Shown here: positions 25,758-33,491 of the stretch, piece by piece | Numbering within the stretch: position 1 is the stretch's first letter | Layout: each line of letters begins with the position of its first letter | NCBI RefSeq assembly: GCF_021173675.1 | Contig: NZ_JAIHON010000015.1 | Span: 124,001-188,000, forward strand | Source: Streptomyces lincolnensis | Lineage (GTDB): Bacteria > Actinomycetota > Actinomycetes > Streptomycetales > Streptomycetaceae | Length of the DNA stretch: 64,000 nucleotides | Direction of reading: 5' to 3' | The notes under the pieces: generated by a model | The model's input: the letters and a program-made list of their open reading frames with translations, nothing else | Told to the model about the DNA's origin: nothing | The model's database searches: none | Made by a program: the position numbers and the translations under genes

Positions 25758-27047
25758 ATGCCGGAAGCCGCAGCAGCGCCACTCGTCGAACCGCGGCCGC
25801 CGCGCAAGCTCTACCGCAGCAGTGACGGACGCTGGCTCGGTGGTGTGGCGCGGGGGCTCGCCGGGCATCTCGGGCTGCCCGTGATCTGGGTGCGGCTGGT
25901 CTTCGTCGGTCTGTTCATGGCGGACGGCCTCGGTGCCCTGCTGTATGCCGCGTTCTGGTTCTTCGTACCGCTCGGCGTCGGCGGCGTCGGCGGTCAGCGG
26001 CCCCCGTCCCTGGTGAGCACGGAGACGTCCGCGGACGGCCGGCGCCGACTCGTCGCGCGCAAGCCGGACAAGGGCCAGATCGTGGCCCTGCTCCTCATGG
26101 TCGTCGTGGCGATGGTCTTCGTCGGCAATGTGAACCTGGGCAACGGCGCGAAGGCGTACCTCTGGCCCGTCGTCCTCGTCGGCGCGGGTGTCGCCCTGGT
26201 CTGGCGCCAGGCGGACAACGCCCGGCGGGCCCGCTGGGTCGAGGCCGGCCGGCAGCGGCGGACCCTCACCCTGCTGCGCGCGGTGGGCGGTGTCCTGCTG
26301 GTCGCCGCGGGCGTCTCCGGCATCTTCGTGCTCCAGGGCTCGGCCGCCCACCTCGGCTCGATCCTCCAGGCGGCCCTCGCGGTCCTCGTCGGGATAACGC
26401 TCCTGGCCGGTCCCTACCTGGTCCGCATGACCCAGGACCTCTCCGAGGAGCGCCTGATGCGCATCCGCGCCCAGGAGCGCGCGGAGGTCGCCGCCCATGT
26501 CCACGACTCGGTGCTGCACACCCTGACCCTGATACAGCGCAACGCGGAGAACGCGAACGAGGTCCGCCGCCTCGCCCGCGCCCAGGAGCGCGACCTGCGC
26601 ACCTGGCTCTACAAACCGGAGGGCACCGGCAAGGACGAGGCCGACGAACCCACCCACCTCGCCGACGCGGTGCGCCGCAACGCCGCCGAGGTCGAGGACA
26701 AGCACGGCGTCCCCATAGAGGTCGTGGTCGTCGGCGACTGCCCCCTCGACGACGGAATCGGCGCACAGATGCAGGCCGCGCGCGAGGCGATGGTGAACGC
26801 CGCCAAGTACGGTGGCGAGGGCGGCGCCGTACAGGTCTACGCCGAAGTCGAGGGCAGGACGGTCTTCGTGTCCGTCCGGGACCGCGGCCCCGGCTTCGAC
26901 CTCGACTCGATACCCGCCGACCGCATGGGCGTCAGACAATCGATCATCGGCCGCATGGAGCGCAACGGGGGCACGGCGCGGCTGCGCGCGGTGCCGGACG
27001 GCGGCACGGAGGTCGAGCTGGAGATGGAGAGGGCGGAGAAGACGTGA
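25758..27047 (+). CDS. PspC-domain sensor histidine kinase (HisKA_3 type)
   Basis: The 429-residue protein joins an N-terminal PspC domain (LGGVARGLAGHLGLPVIW), several membrane helices (to about 215) and a NarL-type kinase. The phospho-acceptor His is in AAHVHDSVLHTL near residue 255, N-box in AMVNAAKYGG, G-box in VRDRGPGFDL. Its TGA overlaps the ATG of the response regulator by one base, so they form a two-component pair. The PspC domain and the divergent PspC/LiaF gene suggest that it monitors membrane integrity. An upstream in-frame ATG at 25722 is less likely. Confidence 0.92.
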   Translation: MPEAAAAPLVEPRPPRKLYRSSDGRWLGGVARGLAGHLGLPVIWVRLVFVGLFMADGLGALLYAAFWFFVPLGVGGVGGQRPPSLVSTETSADGRRRLVARKPDKGQIVALLLMVVVAMVFVGNVNLGNGAKAYLWPVVLVGAGVALVWRQADNARRARWVEAGRQRRTLTLLRAVGGVLLVAAGVSGIFVLQGSAAHLGSILQAALAVLVGITLLAGPYLVRMTQDLSEERLMRIRAQERAEVAAHVHDSVLHTLTLIQRNAENANEVRRLARAQERDLRTWLYKPEGTGKDEADEPTHLADAVRRNAAEVEDKHGVPIEVVVVGDCPLDDGIGAQMQAAREAMVNAAKYGGEGGAVQVYAEVEGRTVFVSVRDRGPGFDLDSIPADRMGVRQSIIGRMERNGGTARLRAVPDGGTEVELEMERAEKT

Positions 27048-27766
27048 TGAGCGACCCGACCGAGGGGACCGCGGAGCCCGTGGAGCCGACCGGAGGCGCG
27101 GGCGAGCGGCATGTGCGCGTGGTCCTCGTCGACGACCACCGCATGTTCCGTACGGGAGTCCAGGCCGAGATCGGCCAGACCGAGCAGACCGGCGTCGAGG
27201 TCGTCGGCGAGGCGGCGGATGTCGACCAGGCGGTCACCGTCATCACCGCGACCCGGCCCGAGGTGGTCCTCCTCGACGTCCACCTGCCGGGCGGCGGCGG
27301 TGTCGAAGTGCTGCGCCGCTGCGCCCCGTTGATGGCCGACGCCGACCAGCCCGTGCGCTTCCTCGCCCTGTCCGTCTCGGACGCGGCGGAGGACGTGATC
27401 GGGGTGATCCGCGGGGGCGCGCGGGGCTATGTGACCAAGACGATCACGGGCTCGGACCTGATCAACTCCATCTTCCGGGTCCAGGAGGGCGATGCCGTCT
27501 TCTCGCCGAGGCTCGCGGGCTTCGTCCTGGACGCCTTCGCCTCCACGGACGCCCCGCCCGTCGACGAGGACCTCGACCGCCTCACCCAGCGGGAGAGGGA
27601 GGTGCTGCGGCTCATCGCCCGTGGCTATGCCTACAAGGAGATCGCCAAGCAGCTCTTCATCTCCGTGAAAACGGTCGAGTCCCATGTCTCGGCGGTGCTG
27701 CGCAAGCTTCAGCTGTCCAACCGGCACGAGCTGACCCGGTGGGCGACGGCACGGCGCCTGGTGTGA
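27047..27766 (+). CDS. LuxR/NarL-family response regulator
   Basis: The 239-residue protein has a receiver domain with acidic pocket (VLVDDH), phospho-Asp in VVLLDVHLPG near 78, and Lys in VTKTI. The C-terminal LuxR helix-turn-helix reads LTQREREVLRLIARG and KTVESHVSAVLRKL. It is translated directly after its histidine kinase. Targets cannot be read, but the divergent PspC/LiaF-like operon is the obvious candidate. Confidence 0.95.
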   Translation: MSDPTEGTAEPVEPTGGAGERHVRVVLVDDHRMFRTGVQAEIGQTEQTGVEVVGEAADVDQAVTVITATRPEVVLLDVHLPGGGGVEVLRRCAPLMADADQPVRFLALSVSDAAEDVIGVIRGGARGYVTKTITGSDLINSIFRVQEGDAVFSPRLAGFVLDAFASTDAPPVDEDLDRLTQREREVLRLIARGYAYKEIAKQLFISVKTVESHVSAVLRKLQLSNRHELTRWATARRLV

Positions 27767-27811
27767 GCATCCCGTCCCGGGCGGTCGTACCGGCACCGGC
27801 GGCCCGGTCGG

Positions 27812-28876
27812 TCACACCACCCGGGTCGCCCCCGCGAACGGCATCTCGCTGATCGGGGCCACGCGGACCGGGGCCGAGGGGTTCGGGGCGTGGACCATCC
27901 GGCCGTTGCCCACGTAGAGGCCGACATGGCTGATGCCGGAGTAGAAGAACACCAGGTCACCGGGGAGCAGTTCGGAGCGGGAGACGCGCTGTCCGGCGCC
28001 GATCTGGGCGTAGGTGGTGCGGGGCAGGGAGACGCCCGCGGAGCGGTAGGCGGCCTGGATGAGGCCGGAGCAGTCGAAGGCGTCCGGGCCGGTGGCGCCC
28101 CAGACGTAGGGGCTGCCGAGCTTGGAGTAGGCGTAGGAGACGGCCGCCGCCGCACGGGAGTTGGGCGCCCGGGTGGTGGCCGAGGCGGGGGCCGTCAGGG
28201 CGTCCCGGGCGTCACCGGACCCCCGTGAGGCGCGGGCCGTGTCGCCCTCGGTGAGCCGGGCGCGTTCCTCGGCCGTCAGTCGGGACAGCAGGCGGCGTGC
28301 CGAGTCCAGCTTGCCGGTGATCGTCGTCCTGTGCTTCCTCAGTTCCGCCTGACGGGACTTCAGCGAGGTCAGCTCGATGTGCGCGGCCCCGCGCAACTGC
28401 TCGATCTCCCGCAGCTGTTTGCGCACGCTCGCGACGGACGAGGCCTGCCGGGTTCCGGCCCGCTCGACGAACTCGGCGCCGTCCAGGTAGCGGTCGGGGT
28501 CGGAGGAGAGCGCCAGGTGCAGGGCGGGGTCCAGACCGCCGTCGCGGTACTGCGCGGCGGCCATCGAACCCAGGGCCTCCCGCGCCGAGTTGAGCTTCTC
28601 GGTCCTGCGCGCCGCCTCGTCCTGGAGCGTGGCCAGGCGGGTCTCGGCCGTCTTCGCCTTCTCCTTCGCGCCGTTGTACTTCTCGGTGGCGGCCTCCGCC
28701 TCCTGGTACAGCTTGTCCACCTTCGCCTTGACCTGCGTCGGCGTCAGGTTCGGCTCGGCGTGGCCGGTTCCGTCGAAGCCCGTGGCGGTGGCCGCGCCCG
28801 CGAGGGCGATCGTCGCCGCGGTGCGGGCCGTGTTGCCGCCGGTGGAACGTTGTCGGGGCTTGCGGTGCGCTGCCAA
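27812..28876 (-). CDS. Secreted NlpC/P60 peptidoglycan endopeptidase
   Basis: The 354-residue protein has a signal region (AAHRKPRQRS then ATIALAGAATATG), a long coiled coil (about 40-215) and a C-terminal NlpC/P60 domain with the nucleophile in FDCSGLIQ and His in ISHVGLYVGNG. It should cut D-Glu to diamino acid bonds in wall peptides. The TTG start at 28876 is chosen by alignment with the paralogue at 30840, which also begins TTG-GC-CAC; the frame is open far upstream. Its leader is long, but unlike the paralogue's it shows no ydaO motif. Confidence 0.9.
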   Translation of the reverse strand: MAAHRKPRQRSTGGNTARTAATIALAGAATATGFDGTGHAEPNLTPTQVKAKVDKLYQEAEAATEKYNGAKEKAKTAETRLATLQDEAARRTEKLNSAREALGSMAAAQYRDGGLDPALHLALSSDPDRYLDGAEFVERAGTRQASSVASVRKQLREIEQLRGAAHIELTSLKSRQAELRKHRTTITGKLDSARRLLSRLTAEERARLTEGDTARASRGSGDARDALTAPASATTRAPNSRAAAAVSYAYSKLGSPYVWGATGPDAFDCSGLIQAAYRSAGVSLPRTTYAQIGAGQRVSRSELLPGDLVFFYSGISHVGLYVGNGRMVHAPNPSAPVRVAPISEMPFAGATRVV

Positions 28877-29327
28877 CTGGGGAGCACGTCCTTTCGTACG
28901 ACCGCCACATCCGTACGGACGCCAAGCGGAAGCGACGTACGGCCGCCCCGGTGGGCGGATCACGCGTCCGGCGGCGGCCCGCACAGGGGGAGCGGGACGC
29001 CGCCGGACCTTCTCGGCGGAGGTGGCCGACTGCCGCCCCTGGCCCGGGCGGCGGTGGGGAGCCGGTCACCTGGTGGAGGACGCTAAACCTGACGGTGACG
29101 GCGGGGTAACGCGTTGTGCGGAAGTGCCGTGAGGAGGCCACCGGGTGACCGGTTGCGACCGTGATCCCGTATCGATGCCGTCGGCTTCACGCGGCGCGTT
29201 GACCGATGTGCGCAATGCCGGACGCACGGGGCTCATGGGCTGCTATGGGCCGCATATATGCAAGATCCGGGTAAGGGGGGCGGGGCGGTGTCGGTGCCCC
29301 ACGCGCCCCTGATTAGGCTCCGGCCTC
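28877..29327. other. Intergenic region with a possible promoter for the NlpC/P60 gene
   Basis: No gene is supported in about 450 bp. On the minus strand TTACCC, 18 bp, TAGCGT (29080-29108) could be a promoter giving a leader of about 190 nt rich in GC hairpins. On the plus strand the promoter of the small membrane gene must lie near 29250-29320. Confidence 0.4.
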
Positions 29328-29681
29328 ATGGACGTACTCATCCATCTCTTCGTCGGCCTGCACATCATCGGCATCGCCTCGCTGCTCGGCGGCTTCCTCA
29401 CCCAGATGAAGGCGATGGGCGAGGGGACGGCACGGTTCAGCCCGGCCATGCTGCACGGCGCGCTGACGATGCTGATCACCGGCGCGGTGCTGGTCGGCCT
29501 CAACCAGGCCGACGACCAGACCGTCAACAACGTCAAGATCGGCGTGAAGCTGGCCCTGCTGGTCGTGATCCTCGGCCTCGTCTACGTGAAGCGGGACGAC
29601 GAGAAGGTGGACAAGAGCCTGTTCGGCCTGGTGGGCCTGCTGACCACGGCGAACATCTTCATCGCGGTGCTGTGGACGTGA
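29328..29681 (+). CDS. Small integral membrane protein
   Basis: The 117-residue protein has four predicted helices (LIHLFVGLHIIGIASLLGGF, GALTMLITGAVLVGL, KLALLVVILGLVYV, LLTTANIFIAVLW). It stands alone between two convergent or divergent NlpC/P60 genes. The conserved His in the first helix is compatible with haem or metal binding, but nothing firm can be said. Codon bias and topology are those of a real gene. Confidence 0.85.
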   Translation: MDVLIHLFVGLHIIGIASLLGGFLTQMKAMGEGTARFSPAMLHGALTMLITGAVLVGLNQADDQTVNNVKIGVKLALLVVILGLVYVKRDDEKVDKSLFGLVGLLTTANIFIAVLWT

Positions 29682-29688
29682 CCGTGGC

Positions 29689-30840
29689 TCAGGCGGGCCG
29701 CACCACGCTGTGGATCGCCGACTCGCCGTCGTAGTAGATCGACTCCTCGCGGACGTACGCGCCGGGCTTCGGGGCGTGGATCATCATGCCGTTGCCGATG
29801 TAGAGGCCGACATGGGTGACGTCGTCGTAGAAGAAGACCAGGTCACCGGGGCGGGCGGCGGAGAGGGAGACGGTCGTGCCGGCGTTGACCTGGTCGTAGG
29901 TGGTGCGCGGGAGGGAGATGCCGGCGGCGTTCCAGGCGGCCTGGGTGAGGCCGGAGCAGTCGTAGGACTCGGGGCCGGTGGCGCCCCAGACGTACGGCTT
30001 GCCGATCTGGGTGCGGGCGAAGGCGAGCGCCTTCTCGGCCTTGGTGGCGTAGGAGGGGTCCGTGACGGTGGTGGGGGAGGAGGGGCTGGGCGCGCTGGTT
30101 TCCTGTGGCCTCGCCTCCTCCGCGGCCTTCTGGTCCGCCGCCTGCTGCCGGGCCAGCTCCGCGGCCTTGCGGGCGGCCTCCTCCTGCCTCTCCCGCTCGA
30201 TCGCGGCGAGCCGCGCCTTCTCCTCGGCGGTCAGCTTCGACAGCAGTGCGCGGGCGTCGGCGAGCTTGGTCTGGACGGTGGCCTTGGCCGTCTTCAGGTC
30301 GCTCTGCGTCTCGGTGAGCGTCCGAAGGCTCTCCGTGGCCTCCTGGCGCTTCTTCATCGTCGCCGACTGCTCGGTGACGTAGTCGTCGACCGCGCTCTTC
30401 TGGCGGGTCGTCATGCGGCCCATCAGCTGCGTCTGGTCGAAGTAGTCCTGGGGTGAGTCCGCGAGCAGGAAGGTCGCCGTGTCGGGCGCGGCGGCGCCGG
30501 AGCGGTACTGGGCGGCGGCGAAGGAACCCAGTTCCTCCCGCGCCTCGTTGAGCTTCTGGGTGCGCTCGGCGACGTCGTCCAGGAGGGTGTCGACCTGCTT
30601 GCGCTGCTTGGCGGTCTTCTCCTTGGCCCCGTTGTACTTCTCGGTCGCCGACTCCGCCTGCCGGTAGAGGTCGTCGACCTTCTTCTCGACCTCTTCGAGG
30701 CTCGGTTTGTCGTCGGCCGGGGCGGCGGTGGCCGTCTGGGACAGCAGGGCCACGGAGGTGAGGGCCGCCGTGGCGAGGGCGGGGGTCCGTATGCCTGCTA
30801 CGCGCGTACCCGAAGGACGCGACTTGCGGTGCGACGCCAA
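29689..30840 (-). CDS. Secreted NlpC/P60 peptidoglycan endopeptidase under a c-di-AMP riboswitch
   Basis: The 383-residue paralogue of the enzyme at 27812 starts at TTG 30840 (ASHRKSRPSG) with GGAG upstream. It has a signal peptide, a long coiled coil with an Ala/Glu/Lys-rich section (about 160-250), a Ser/Pro linker and a NlpC/P60 domain with YDCSGLTQ and VTHVGLYIGNG. Only this copy has a ydaO-type riboswitch in its leader. In Streptomyces this riboswitch class controls wall hydrolases such as RpfA, lowering expression when c-di-AMP is high. It lies 8 bp from the end of the small membrane gene, facing it. Confidence 0.93.
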   Translation of the reverse strand: MASHRKSRPSGTRVAGIRTPALATAALTSVALLSQTATAAPADDKPSLEEVEKKVDDLYRQAESATEKYNGAKEKTAKQRKQVDTLLDDVAERTQKLNEAREELGSFAAAQYRSGAAAPDTATFLLADSPQDYFDQTQLMGRMTTRQKSAVDDYVTEQSATMKKRQEATESLRTLTETQSDLKTAKATVQTKLADARALLSKLTAEEKARLAAIERERQEEAARKAAELARQQAADQKAAEEARPQETSAPSPSSPTTVTDPSYATKAEKALAFARTQIGKPYVWGATGPESYDCSGLTQAAWNAAGISLPRTTYDQVNAGTTVSLSAARPGDLVFFYDDVTHVGLYIGNGMMIHAPKPGAYVREESIYYDGESAIHSVVRPA

Positions 30841-30861
30841 GGGAGGCGACTCCTTCCGTGT

Positions 30862-31016
30862 ACCGCCTACCGAGTTAGCTGTCGGGTTCGGGCGAGTGCT
30901 TCGGAAGGTGTGCCCTACGGCCGTGTCCTGAGCGGGGGACGGGCCGATTCACCCCGGGTTCGGTGGGTCCCCGGTTCCGGTCGCGCGGCGGCGCTGCGGA
31001 TTCGGCGGAGGCCGTG
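30862..31016 (-). ncRNA. ydaO-yuaA (c-di-AMP) riboswitch
   Basis: On the minus strand the leader contains the conserved blocks CGGGGACCCA, CGGGGTGAATCGG and CCGAACCCGACAGCTAAC followed by TCGGTAGGCGG, in the order and spacing of the ydaO class. The 5' CCTCCGCCGAATCC can pair with the 3' GGCGG to close the aptamer. It ends about 20 nt before the TTG start of the NlpC/P60 gene. Confidence 0.88.
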
Positions 31017-31300
31017 CGGCCCGGCGAGGTTCGCCGGTGGAGGTCGTACGGCCTGTCCGGCACGGTAGCCAACGCGTGTGGCGGCTGTGAAGGTTGATGT
31101 TCGATATGCCCGATACATTTTCGTGACCTGGCGTCAGGGCTTCGCGCTCCGTGGTCAATCCGGAGTGATCTGCCACGACTTGGGCGTATTTTCGCCGGAG
31201 TCCGCCTGAGTCTGCCGGAGTGACGACGTCCGGGCGTTTCGGGGCGCTAGCTTCCAGCCAGCCACGGTCCGCTGCCGTGGCGGGTGAGAGGGGTAAGGCC

Positions 31301-32425
31301 ATGGTCATGAGGAAGCGCACGTCACTCGTCGTAGCCACGGGGCTCACCGCGGGAGTGACCCTCGCCGCCACCGCGGGCATCGCGCCCGCGTCCGCCTCGG
31401 GAGAGCACGCCGACGCCGTCGGGGGCTCCGGCGGCGCGGGGCGGAAGCCGGTCGTCCGCGTGATCGCGAACGGTCTCGACAACCCGCGACAGCTCTCCTA
31501 CGACCACGGACGGCTGTACGTCGCCGAAGCCGGGCGCGGGGGCAAGAAGTGCGTCGGGCAGGGACCCGAGGGCGAGACCTGTATCGGCCTGAGCTCGGCG
31601 CTCACCAAGATCTACTGGGACGGGGGCGCGTGGAAGCACCACCGGGTGGTGAAGGGGCTCCCCTCGGGCGCCGCCCCCGACGGTGGCTTCGCGACCGGCC
31701 TGGACGGTGTCTCCGCCCTGCACGGCAGCGTCTGGGGCGCGATGACCTACGCCCCGCCGGAGGCCGGCATCCCCACCGCCCCGCCCTGGAACACCCTCGG
31801 CAAGCTGCTGCGCCTCGGGCACGGCAAGGCGAGGATCGCCGCGGACATCGCCGCCGTCGAGTTCCGGTACAACCCGCACAAGGCGAACCTGGAGTCCAAT
31901 CCGTACGGCGTCCTCGCCCTCCCCGACGGCCGCCGCATCGTCGCGGACGCGGCCGGCAACGACCTGGTCGTCGTCTCCCCGAACGGCCGGGCCCGCCCCT
32001 TCACGGTCTTCCCGAACCACGACGCCAACGAGTCCGTCCCCACCTCCCTCGCCCTCGGCCCCGACGGCACGCTCTACGTCGGCGAGCTCAACGGCGAGGC
32101 CGCCCGGCCCACCGCGCGCGTGTGGAAGGTCGACCCCCGGACCGGCAAGATCCTCGGCTGGACCTCCGGCTTCGGCTCCATCACCGGCATCGCCCTCAAC
32201 GACGACGGCGACCTCTACGTCAGCCAGCTCTTCGCGGGCCGCGTGACCAAGGTCTCCGACGGCCGGCGGACCCACGTGAAGGTGCCGTTCCCGGCGGGCG
32301 TGGCCGTCGATCCGCACGACGGCAAGGTCTACGTCTCGGCCTGGTCGATCGCGGACCGGGACGGGACGGTGCTGGAGGGGAGGCGGACGGCGGGGGGTCA
32401 GGTGTGGAAGATCCTGGGGTTTTGA
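31301..32425 (+). CDS. Secreted ScyD/ScyE-type beta-propeller protein
   Basis: The 374-residue protein has a signal peptide (MVMRKRTSLVVATG to ASASG) and repeated propeller strands: NPRQLSYDHGRLYVAEAG, GVLALPDGRRIVADAAGND, ALGPDGTLYVGELNG, ALNDDGDLYVSQLF. ScyD/ScyE proteins were named in scytonemin synthesis, but most actinobacterial members have no known role. Two Cys in KKCVGQGPEGETC could form a disulfide. ATG 31301 follows a purine-rich site. A -10-like TAGCTT lies about 50 bp upstream. Confidence 0.87.
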   Translation: MVMRKRTSLVVATGLTAGVTLAATAGIAPASASGEHADAVGGSGGAGRKPVVRVIANGLDNPRQLSYDHGRLYVAEAGRGGKKCVGQGPEGETCIGLSSALTKIYWDGGAWKHHRVVKGLPSGAAPDGGFATGLDGVSALHGSVWGAMTYAPPEAGIPTAPPWNTLGKLLRLGHGKARIAADIAAVEFRYNPHKANLESNPYGVLALPDGRRIVADAAGNDLVVVSPNGRARPFTVFPNHDANESVPTSLALGPDGTLYVGELNGEAARPTARVWKVDPRTGKILGWTSGFGSITGIALNDDGDLYVSQLFAGRVTKVSDGRRTHVKVPFPAGVAVDPHDGKVYVSAWSIADRDGTVLEGRRTAGGQVWKILGF

Positions 32426-32678
32426 GGGGGAGGGGGTGCGGTTCGGGGGTGGGTTGGTCGGCTGGGGTCGGCTCCAATGGCCGGGGCCGGGGCCGGGGCC
32501 GGGGCCGGGGCCGGGGCTGAGGCCGGCGGCCGGGTCTGGGGCTTGGGGTTGAGTTCGGGGTCGGGTAGCCGGGTCTGGCTCGGAGTCGGGTTCGGGGTTC
32601 GGGGGTGGAGCCGGGGCCAGCTTGTGGTCGGCGGGTCGGCGGGTCGGCGGGTCGGCGGGTCGGCGGGTCGGCGGGCCT
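32426..32678. repeat. Simple-sequence repeats: (GGCCGG)n and (GTCGGCGG)n
   Basis: About eight GGCCGG-type units occur at 32477-32525 and five or six GTCGGCGG units at 32626-32672. No coding function is likely. They lead directly into the larger tandem repeat. Confidence 0.8.
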
Positions 32679-33420
32679 GGCGGGCCCGTCGTAGGACTTG
32701 CTGAGCCCGCCGCCGGACGCGATCGCGCTCGGCGCGGGGACTGTCGCGGTACGCCGGGTCGGGGCCAGCCTGGTGGTCTGGTACGGGGCTTTGGCCCGGG
32801 GGCGGGTGGCCGGGCTTGAGATCCGGGCCCTGCGGTCCGGGCCTGGGGAAGTGCCCGCTGGTCGAGGGGTCGAGGGGTCGGTGGGCGTGGCGGGCCCGTC
32901 GTAGGACTTGCTGAGCCCGCCGCCGGACGTGATCGCGCTCGGCGCGGGGACTGTCGCGGTACGCCGGGTCGGGGCCAGCCTGGTGGTCTGGTACGGGGGC
33001 CTCGGTCCGGGGTCGGGCGGCCGGGCTTGAGGGCCGGTCCCGGGGAGGTGTCCGCTGGTCGTGGGGCGTGGCGGGCCCGTCGTCGGACTCGCTGAGCCCG
33101 CCGCCGGACTTGATCGCGCTCGGCGCGGGGACCGTCGCGAATGCCGGTCCCGGCCGGCCCGGGCGGTCAGGTACGGGGCCTCGGCCCGAGGTCGGGTGCA
33201 CGGGCTGGAGGTCCGGGCCCGAGGAGGTGCCCGCTGGTCGGGGGTCGAGGGGGCGGCGGGTCGTGGCGGGCCCGTCGCCGGACTTGCCGAGCCCGCCGCC
33301 GGACTTGATCGCGCTCGGCGCGGGGACCGTCGTGGAATGCCGGTCCGGGGTCGGGCCCGGTGGTCTGGTGCGGGGACTCGGCGCCGGGTGGGGCGCCGGG
33401 GCTTGAGATTTGGCCCCGGG
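32679..33420. repeat. Four imperfect tandem copies of a 181-210 bp unit
   Basis: Copies begin with GGCGGGCCCGTCG at 32679, 32889, 33070 and 33265. Each contains GAGCCCGCCGCCGGAC, GATCGCGCTCGGCGCGGGGAC and a related tail. The 181-bp spacing between the second and third copies is not a multiple of three, so no one frame crosses all copies on either strand, although peptides such as SGGGLSKSYDGPA appear locally. I treat it as a non-coding VNTR-like tract between the propeller gene and pcrA. Confidence 0.85.
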
Positions 33421-33459
33421 GGGTGTCGATTTCGGCGATGTTCCCGGGGCGGCGGCAGG

Positions 33460-33482
33460 GTGTCAGTGGGGCGCCCTAGACT
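33460..33482 (+). promoter_or_regulatory. RecA-NDp (PafBC-type) DNA-damage promoter of pcrA
   Basis: GTGTCAGTG is followed after exactly 8 bp by TAGACT, matching TTGTCRGTG-N8-TANNNT in all but the first base. The pcrA ATG lies 9 bp after the -10 element, giving a nearly leaderless mRNA. Confidence 0.75.
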
Positions 33483-33491
33483 CGGAGAGCG

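Noticed and set aside
28877..29110. ydaO riboswitch before the first NlpC/P60 gene
   Set aside because: None of the conserved blocks seen at 30862-31016 are present.
32698..33406. Repeat tract as a repetitive protein gene
   Set aside because: Copy spacing of 181 bp breaks the frame, and no start, ribosome site or signal peptide supports it.
32679..33420. Repeat tract as a CRISPR array
   Set aside because: Units are about 200 bp and related over most of their length, with no short exact repeats separated by unique spacers and no cas genes.
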